Below are positions 5,045-9,513 of a DNA stretch of 9,513 nt, in pieces; within the stretch, counting starts at the first letter, position 1, and each line of letters starts with the position of its first letter. The DNA is taken from positions 1 through 9,513 of the forward strand of contig DATDFC010000020.1 of NCBI GenBank assembly GCA_036522815.1, written 5' to 3'. Source of the DNA: AG41 sp036522815 (GTDB lineage Bacteria; Gemmatimonadota; Gemmatimonadetes; Gemmatimonadales; GWC2-71-9). The notes beneath the pieces are model-generated. The model did no database searches, was not told the origin of the DNA, and saw only the letters and a program-made list of their open reading frames with translations. The position numbers and the translations under genes are program-made.

Positions 5045-7899
5045 GCCAGGTCGCGCAGATAGCGCCCCGTGGGCGACTCCGCGACCCGCGCGATCTCTTC
5101 GGGCGGCCCCTGCGCCACGACCCGGCCGCCGGCGTCACCGGCGCCCGGGCCCATCTCGATCACCCAGTCGGCGCGCTTGACGACGTCGAGGTGGTGCTCG
5201 ATCACGAGGACCGTATGGCCGGCGTCCACCAGCCGATCGAGCACCCGGCACAGCGTGCGCACGTCGTCCAGGTGCAGGCCGGTGGTGGGCTCGTCCAGGA
5301 TGTAGAGCTTGCGCCCGCGGCGCGCCCTCCCGCGTGCCACCGCCAGCTCCCGCGCGATCTTGAGCCGCTGCGCTTCGCCCCCCGAGAGCGTGGTGGCCGG
5401 CTGCCCGAGGTGCAGGTACCCCAGTCCCACCTGCTGCAGGTGCCACAGCGCGCGCGCCAGCCGGGGGTGGCGGTGAAACCGGGTCAGCGCTTGGTCCACG
5501 GTCCATTCGAGCACCTCATGGATCGAGCGGCCGCCGACCTTGACCTCGAGAATCTCCTTCTTGAAGCGCTTCCCCCCGCACACGTCGCACGGCACGAACA
5601 CATTGGCGAGGAACACCATCTCGATCAGCACGTGGCCCGCGCCCTCGCACGCCTCGCAGCGCCCGCCGGCGACGTTGAACGAGAACGAGCTGGGGGTGAA
5701 GCGGCGGGCGCGCGCCAGCGGCTCGGCGGCGAACAGGGCCCGCAGCTCGTCGAATGCCTTGATGTACGTGATCGGGTTGGACCGGGGCGTGCGGCCGATC
5801 GGAGCCTGGTCGACGAGCACCACATCGCTGACCGCTTCCCACCCTTCCAGCGCCCGCACCGCGCCGACCGGCTCGCCGAGATGCTGCTTGGCGCCGTGTA
5901 CGCCCGTCAGCCGGGCCGCCAGCTGGCGGTACAGCACGTCGTGGACGAGCGTGGACTTGCCGGATCCGGACACGCCCGTGACCGCGGTGAGCGTGCCCAG
6001 GGGAATCCGGACGTCCACGTTCTCGAGGTTGTGCAGCCGGGCGCCGCGCAGCGTGAGCCAGCGGCCCGCCGGCCGTCGCGCCGAGGGCACGCCGATGCGC
6101 TTCTCGCCGGAGAGGTATTGGCCGGTGAGCGTGCCCGCGTCGCGCACACCCGCCGCGGGCCCCTGGTACACGAGTCCGCCGCCCGCTTCGCCGCTCCCGG
6201 GCCCGAGCTCCACCATCCAGTCGGCGGCGCGCATCGCCGCCGGGTCGTGCTCCACCACCACGACCGTGTTGCCCGCGTCCGCGAGCCGGCGCAACAGGGC
6301 GAGCAGCCGGCCCGTGTCCGCCGGGTGGAGACCGATCGTCGGCTCGTCCAGCACGTACAGGGTATCGACCAGGTGGGCGCCGAGGGCGTTGGAGAGCGCG
6401 ATGCGCTGCGCCTCGCCGCCCGAGAGCGTGCGGGTGAGCCGGTCGAGGGTGAGATATCCCAGGCCCACGTCGTTCACGAACGAGACGCGCGCGGCCAGCT
6501 CGGCCAAGATGTGGACGGCGACGGCGCGCTGGAAATCGCTGAGCGCGAGGCCGGCGATCCAGTCGCGCAACGCCCCGGCGGTGAGCGCGGACACCTCCGC
6601 GATGTTCTTGCCGCCCACGCGCACCGCCAGCGCTTCCGGCTTGAGCCGCGCCCCACCGCAAGCGGGGCAGGTCTTGGCGAGCTGGTACTGCCGCAGGAAC
6701 ACGCGGATGTACTGCTTGTAGCGCTTCGCCTCGAGGCGCTCGAGGAAGGGGAACATCCCGAGGAATCGCCCGCGCGCGCCGTGCAGCAGGAACTGCCGTG
6801 CGTCGCCGCTGAGATCGCGCCACGCTGTGTCGAGCGGGATCCCCTTCACCCGGGCGGCCTCGCGCAGGATGCGGCGGCGGCCCTCGTAGCGCGGCTTGGT
6901 CCAGGGGTCGAGCGCGCCGCCCGCGAGGCTCTTGCGCGCGTCGGGCACGATGAGCGATTCGTCGTACTCGAGCACCGCGCCGAAGCCGTTGCAACCGGGG
7001 CACGCCCCGCGCGGATTGTTGAAGGAGAACAGGATCGGGGTGAGCGCCGGAGCCGCGGTGCCGCAATTGGAGCACGTCGGGTGCGCGGAAAAGCGCCGCC
7101 GGTCGCCGTTCTCGAGCGCCACCGCGACGCCTTCGCCCTCGCTGAAGGCCGTCGCGACCGCGTCCGTCAGGCGGCCCCGGTTCGGCTCGGATGCGGCCAG
7201 ACGGTCGACCACGACCAGCACCTCGGCGGCCTGCCGCACCGCCTGCTCGGCGTCGGTCTGATCGAGGCGGACCATGGCGCCGTCCAGCTGGGCCCGCACG
7301 AACCCCGCGGCCCACAGCTGCGCGGCAACCTCGACGTCGGGGCGATGGGCGCTGGCGGGGAGGGGGAACGTGACGTGGATTGCGGATTGCGGATTTCGGA
7401 TTGCGGATTGTCCGTCCGGAGATCGGTTCGTCGAATCCGCAATCCCCAATCCGCAATCCGCAATGAGGCTGTCCACCACCTCCTGCACTGTATCCACCTT
7501 CACGACCTTGCCGCACTTCACGCAGTACGGCGTCCCGACCCGCGCCCACAACAGGCGCAGGAAGTCGTAGATCTCGGTGGCCGTGCCGACCGTCGACCGG
7601 CTGCTGGTGGTGGGGTTCTTCTGCTCGATCGCGACCGCCGGCGAGATCCCCTCGATCGAGTCCACCAGCGGCTTGGGCATCCGCTCCAGGAACTGCTTGG
7701 CGTAGGTCGAGAGCGACTCGATGTAGCGCCGCTGCCCTTCGGCATACAGCGTGTCGAACGCCAGCGTGCTCTTGCCCGACCCCGAGGGGCCGGTGATCAC
7801 CGTGAGCGCGCGCCGCGGCAGCTCCACGGTGATCCCCTTGAGATTGTGCTGCCGCGCGTTGCGGATGATCACGCGGTCGGGGGACGATGGCATAACCAT
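5041..7899 (-). CDS. uvrA: Excinuclease ABC subunit UvrA, with in-frame repeat-derived insertion
   Basis: This 952-residue protein is near the usual UvrA length. UvrA is the damage-recognition ATPase of nucleotide excision repair and hands DNA to UvrB. Visible motifs: Walker A GPSGSGKST (37-45), STVGTATEIYDFLRLLWARVG (102-122), zinc pairs CSNC (276-279) and CPGC (300-303), CPAC (411-414), signature LSGGEAQR (492-499), Walker B LYVLDEP (514-520), second Walker A GVSGSGKST (642-650), zinc pairs CEAC (748-751) and CDVC (771-774), second signature (838-845) and Walker B YILDEP (866-871). All catalytic elements look intact. Residues about 146-174 are encoded by a heptamer palindrome and look foreign, falling in the region expected to contact UvrB. 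Wording around the first signature (RIALSNALGAH) departs from classical UvrA, so a paralogue cannot be excluded. A second ATG two codons in (7891-7893) may be the true start if the mRNA is leaderless. No Shine-Dalgarno sequence is seen. Confidence 0.93.
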   Translation of the reverse strand: MVMPSSPDRVIIRNARQHNLKGITVELPRRALTVITGPSGSGKSTLAFDTLYAEGQRRYIESLSTYAKQFLERMPKPLVDSIEGISPAVAIEQKNPTTSSRSTVGTATEIYDFLRLLWARVGTPYCVKCGKVVKVDTVQEVVDSLIADCGLGIADSTNRSPDGQSAIRNPQSAIHVTFPLPASAHRPDVEVAAQLWAAGFVRAQLDGAMVRLDQTDAEQAVRQAAEVLVVVDRLAASEPNRGRLTDAVATAFSEGEGVAVALENGDRRRFSAHPTCSNCGTAAPALTPILFSFNNPRGACPGCNGFGAVLEYDESLIVPDARKSLAGGALDPWTKPRYEGRRRILREAARVKGIPLDTAWRDLSGDARQFLLHGARGRFLGMFPFLERLEAKRYKQYIRVFLRQYQLAKTCPACGGARLKPEALAVRVGGKNIAEVSALTAGALRDWIAGLALSDFQRAVAVHILAELAARVSFVNDVGLGYLTLDRLTRTLSGGEAQRIALSNALGAHLVDTLYVLDEPTIGLHPADTGRLLALLRRLADAGNTVVVVEHDPAAMRAADWMVELGPGSGEAGGGLVYQGPAAGVRDAGTLTGQYLSGEKRIGVPSARRPAGRWLTLRGARLHNLENVDVRIPLGTLTAVTGVSGSGKSTLVHDVLYRQLAARLTGVHGAKQHLGEPVGAVRALEGWEAVSDVVLVDQAPIGRTPRSNPITYIKAFDELRALFAAEPLARARRFTPSSFSFNVAGGRCEACEGAGHVLIEMVFLANVFVPCDVCGGKRFKKEILEVKVGGRSIHEVLEWTVDQALTRFHRHPRLARALWHLQQVGLGYLHLGQPATTLSGGEAQRLKIARELAVARGRARRGRKLYILDEPTTGLHLDDVRTLCRVLDRLVDAGHTVLVIEHHLDVVKRADWVIEMGPGAGDAGGRVVAQGPPEEIARVAESPTGRYLRDLA
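7379..7464. repeat. Heptamer-built palindrome (unit GCGGATT) inside uvrA
   Basis: The left arm (7379-7409) is ATT followed by four 7-bp units: GCGGATT, GCGGATT, TCGGATT, GCGGATT. The right arm (7434-7464) is the inverse: AATCCGC, AATCCCC, AATCCGC, AATCCGC, AAT. The arms pair at 29 of 31 positions around a 24-nt centre (7410-7433). In uvrA the element is translated without a stop as about residues 146-174, with IADCGL and NPQSAI wording typical of this repeat in three frames. It reads like a small mobile or amplifying palindromic element, functionally reminiscent of Rickettsia palindromic elements or heptanucleotide tandem repeats in cyanobacteria. No relationship to either is shown. Confidence 0.9.
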
Positions 7900-7901
7900 T
7901 C

Positions 7902-7907
7902 AACATA
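7902..7907 (-). promoter_or_regulatory. Candidate -10 box (TATGTT) for uvrA
   Basis: TATGTT on the minus strand matches the TANNNT form of -10 boxes. It ends 2 nt before the first uvrA ATG, too close for that start, but 8 nt before the ATG at 7891-7893. That geometry would give a leaderless transcript beginning at the third codon. No recognisable -35 is present because the heptamer palindrome occupies that space. Inference from spacing only. Confidence 0.3.
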
Positions 7908-7910
7908 ACA

Positions 7911-7966
7911 GGGACTCGGGACTTGGGGGTGGCGACCCGAGCCCCTAGTCCCGAGGCCCGAGTCCC
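7911..7966. repeat. Second heptamer palindrome (unit GGGACTC) between uvrA and the flippase-like gene
   Basis: The left arm has units GGGACTC (7911-7917), GGGACTT (7918-7924) and a degenerate GGGGGTG (7925-7931). The right arm has GAGCCCC (7939-7945), TAGTCCC (7946-7952), GAGGCCC (7953-7959) and GAGTCCC (7960-7966). In one register, 7911-7931 pairs with 7939-7959 at 17 of 21 positions around a 7-nt loop; in another, the outermost units pair perfectly. The element occupies nearly all of the 84-bp divergent intergenic region, so it overlaps where -35 elements for both genes would lie. Its arms are more degraded than those of the element in uvrA. Confidence 0.8.
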
Positions 7967-7968
7967 GG

Positions 7969-7974
7969 TACTTT
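7969..7974 (+). promoter_or_regulatory. Candidate -10 box (TACTTT) for the flippase-like gene
   Basis: TACTTT fits TANNNT and ends 9 nt before the ATG at 7984, while no Shine-Dalgarno sequence lies between. This is compatible with transcription beginning at or just before the start codon. The match to the full TATAAT consensus is only 3 of 6, so support is weak. Confidence 0.25.
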
Positions 7975-7983
7975 CGCCCCCAC

Positions 7984-9066
7984 ATGCCCCTCGCCCTCAC
8001 CCCGCGGCTGCTGCGGCGCGGCCTCGAGCTGTTCGCCGTCATCTCCTGCCTCGGTGTCATCGTCGTCCTCGTCTTCTTCGGCCAAGATCTCGAAGCGTTT
8101 CTCGGCGGCCTCACGCACCTCCATCTGGTTTGGCTCATCATCGGTCTGGCACTTGCTTCGATGGACTGGTTCGGCGGCGGCACGCGGCTGTGGGTCGTGG
8201 CGCGGCACGTGCACCCCGGCGTGCGCTGGCGCGACATGGTGATCGCCGGCGGCATGAGCGCCTGGGCGGCGTACCTCACGCCGTTTCAGACCGGGGCCGG
8301 CCCCACCATGATGTGGGCGATGCGCCGCGCCGGCGTCCGCCTGCCCGAGGCGATGACCTCCACGTTCATGACCTTCGTGGCGACCGTCGCCTTCTTCGCG
8401 CTCACGGGACCGCTCGCGATCTACATGGGCGCGGGACGGTCGCTGGCGGAGCACAACGTCGTCCTGGGGATCACGTACTACGACCTGTTTCGCACCAGCC
8501 TCACCATCTTCGGCATCCTCGGTGTCCTCATGCTGGTCGCCATGATCTTCCCCGTGTGGCTGCGCGACGCGGTGCACTGGCTGGCGACGCGGGCCGAGCG
8601 CAAGAGCGGCCGCGTGGCGGCGCGAATCGAGCAGCTGCGGGAAGGGATCGACCGGGCGCACGAGTGCCTGGTGGCGTTTGGCACCCCGCGCGGGTGGCTC
8701 GCGCTGCTGTGGGCGGTGCTCCTGTCGGGGCCCTCGCACGCCAACAAGCTGCTCGCCGGCTATGTCGCGCTGCGCACCCTCGGCCTGCACACCAACTTCG
8801 TCGACATCCTGCTGCTGCAAACGTTCATCACGTTCCTGCTCTATTTCGCCCCCACGCCCGGATCGTCCGGGCTGGCCGAGCTGCTGTCGGCGGCCGTGAT
8901 GCAGATCTACGTGCACCCCGCCGAGCTGCCGACCTACACCCTTGTCTGGCGTTTCATCAACAGCTACGCGACGGTGATCGTCGGGTCGCTCCTGTTTTGG
9001 CACTGGATCAAGCGCGGACTCGTCGGGCGCGAGGAGGCGGTGATCGCGGGGGGGCCCGAGAGCTGA
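7984..9066 (+). CDS. Flippase-like integral membrane protein (UPF0104 / lysylphosphatidylglycerol synthase TM family)
   Basis: This 360-residue polytopic inner-membrane protein has about eight hydrophobic segments (near residues 15-33, 46-60, 85-100, 125-148, 171-192, 238-255, 270-290 and 318-340). Two family-type glycine/proline motifs are seen: YLTPFQTGAGPTMMWAMRRAG (97-117) and FAPTPGSSGLAELLSA (288-303), the latter resembling the PxPGGxGxxE motif of the UPF0104/AglD group. Members include the membrane half of lysyl-PG synthase and proteins linked to lipid or polyprenyl-glycan handling. There is no aminoacyl-transferase domain here, so phospholipid lysinylation is not expected. Substrate unknown. 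It starts at ATG 7984, right after the heptamer palindrome and divergent from uvrA, without a Shine-Dalgarno sequence. A 93-bp gap containing a GCGTAAC repeat cluster separates it from the FHA gene. Confidence 0.85.
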   Translation: MPLALTPRLLRRGLELFAVISCLGVIVVLVFFGQDLEAFLGGLTHLHLVWLIIGLALASMDWFGGGTRLWVVARHVHPGVRWRDMVIAGGMSAWAAYLTPFQTGAGPTMMWAMRRAGVRLPEAMTSTFMTFVATVAFFALTGPLAIYMGAGRSLAEHNVVLGITYYDLFRTSLTIFGILGVLMLVAMIFPVWLRDAVHWLATRAERKSGRVAARIEQLREGIDRAHECLVAFGTPRGWLALLWAVLLSGPSHANKLLAGYVALRTLGLHTNFVDILLLQTFITFLLYFAPTPGSSGLAELLSAAVMQIYVHPAELPTYTLVWRFINSYATVIVGSLLFWHWIKRGLVGREEAVIAGGPES

Positions 9067-9075
9067 GTGTTGTGG

Positions 9076-9121
9076 GCGTAACCTGTGTTTCCTTGCGCGG
9101 TTACGCGGCCGGGCGTAACTT
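9076..9121 (+). promoter_or_regulatory. GCGTAAC repeat cluster with possible promoter or operator for the FHA gene
   Basis: Three copies of one motif lie in the 93-bp gap: GCGTAACC (9076-9083), the inverse GGTTACGC (9099-9106), and GCGTAAC (9113-9119). The middle copy can pair with the first (8 bp, 15-nt loop) or with the third (7 bp, 6-nt loop). A weak promoter, TTGCGC (9093-9098), 17-bp spacer, TAACTT (9116-9121), would place the second palindrome in its spacer and -10. That arrangement suits an operator. No T-run follows, so a simple intrinsic terminator for the upstream gene is less likely. Which role applies is unresolved. Confidence 0.4.
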
Positions 9122-9159
9122 CCGGCGCGGCCTGTTTCGGACTCTCTAGGACGCTTCAG

Positions 9160-9513
9160 ATGTCGCTGCTTGAACTCGCTGGCAACAAGTTCACGATCCC
9201 GGTAGGTGAGGTGGTGCTCGGCAGTGATGCCGGCTGCGCCATCCCCCTCTCGGGGGCCGGTGTGTTGCCCCGACACGCCGTGCTCCAGGGCCAGGCCGAC
9301 GGCCAGGTGATCATCCGCAAGGCCGCCCCGGCGGCCGACGTGCTCATCAACGGCGTGCGCCTCGGTGCCGAGCCGACCCCGCTACTGCACGGGGACAAAG
9401 TCGAGGTCGGGAACCACGAGTTGACGTTCGTGGACGAGCGGCGTTCCGGGAGCACGCAGTTTGTGCAGGCGTTCAGCATGCCCCAGGGGGCGGCGGGGGC
9501 GGCGGGGGCGGCG
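9160..9513 (+). CDS. FHA-domain protein, N-terminal part (continues beyond window)
   Basis: The frame opens at ATG 9160 and stays open for 118 codons to the window end. AGGA (9148-9151) lies 8 nt upstream, the only clear Shine-Dalgarno sequence in the window. Residues about 1-92 resemble a forkhead-associated fold: VVLGSDAGCAIPL, GVLPRHAVLQ, DVLINGVRLG, LLHGDKVEVGNHELTF. FHA domains normally bind phosphothreonine, but here the usual arginine after glycine is serine (GS), the SRxH serine is replaced (VLPRH), and the NGT turn is absent. Canonical binding is therefore doubtful. A Gly-Ala-Ala linker begins at residue 110. The domain following the linker is out of view. Family assignment rests on pattern, not a search. 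Confidence 0.8.
   Translation, partial: MSLLELAGNKFTIPVGEVVLGSDAGCAIPLSGAGVLPRHAVLQGQADGQVIIRKAAPAADVLINGVRLGAEPTPLLHGDKVEVGNHELTFVDERRSGSTQFVQAFSMPQGAAGAAGAA
9486..9513 (+). repeat. 9-bp tandem repeat coding for a Gly-Ala-Ala linker
   Basis: The unit GGGGGCGGC is repeated three times without mismatch up to the window end. In the FHA gene frame it reads G-A-A repeatedly, a flexible linker expected between the FHA domain and whatever follows. The pure repeat is prone to replication slippage, which would change linker length in steps of three residues without shifting frame. The full length of the tract is not visible. Confidence 0.8.

Noticed and set aside
5191..7908. Long plus-strand open frame opposite uvrA (about 905 codons)
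   Set aside because: It is a shadow of uvrA in GC-rich DNA: composition is Arg/Ala/Gly/His-rich without any recognisable domain, while the minus strand carries complete UvrA motifs.
7379..7966. CRISPR-like array
   Set aside because: Units are 7 bp and contiguous, arranged as inverted arms with no spacers, and there are no cas genes.
7945..9276. Minus-strand open frame of about 443 codons opposite the flippase-like gene
   Set aside because: It has no domain pattern, is rich in His/Arg/Gln/Gly, and runs opposite a clear membrane protein and the FHA start.

Overview
This window is GC-rich bacterial chromosome with tight gene packing. Three same-strand gene pairs share 4-nt stop/start overlaps, and Shine-Dalgarno sequences are almost absent. 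The gene content (a divergent-type UvrA, a MASE1-GAF-PAS histidine kinase, stand-alone GAF and receiver proteins, an FHA protein) and the heptamer-built palindromes resemble what I associate with soil or metagenomic lineages such as Gemmatimonadota or Acidobacteriota. That placement is an impression from memory, not a demonstrated result.

Layout. Almost everything from 1 to about 7.9 kb is on the minus strand. In transcription order it runs: uvrA (7899-5041); a DMT/EamA transporter (5044-4163) coupled to uvrA by a GTGA overlap; a membrane sensor histidine kinase (4111-1676); its NarL/LuxR-type response regulator (1679-1047), coupled by an ATGA overlap; a stand-alone CheY-like receiver (944-540); a stand-alone GAF protein (543-85), also coupled by ATGA; and a tRNA-Asn(GTT) cut by the window edge (44 to below 1). 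From 7984 the plus strand carries a UPF0104-type flippase-like membrane protein, then the start of an FHA-domain protein that runs off the right edge.

How the genes fit together. The kinase and NarL-type regulator form a standard two-component pair (autophosphorylation at H621, transfer to D54, DNA binding by the C-terminal HTH). The receiver without an output domain and the GAF protein without an output domain follow immediately downstream. They could be extra inputs, phosphate sinks or partners of the pair. UvrA is the damage-recognition ATPase of nucleotide excision repair. The transporter and flippase-like protein have no evident link to it.

Most notable. There are two palindromic elements built from 7-bp tandem units, with unrelated unit sequences but the same architecture. 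One (unit GCGGATT, 7379-7464) lies inside uvrA and is translated in frame as about 29 extra residues in the presumed UvrB-binding region. The other (unit GGGACTC, 7911-7966) fills the divergent uvrA/flippase promoter region. Both heptamers are free of stop codons in all six frames, which may explain how such elements survive inside genes. I saw no insertion sequence, phage, CRISPR array or defence system here.
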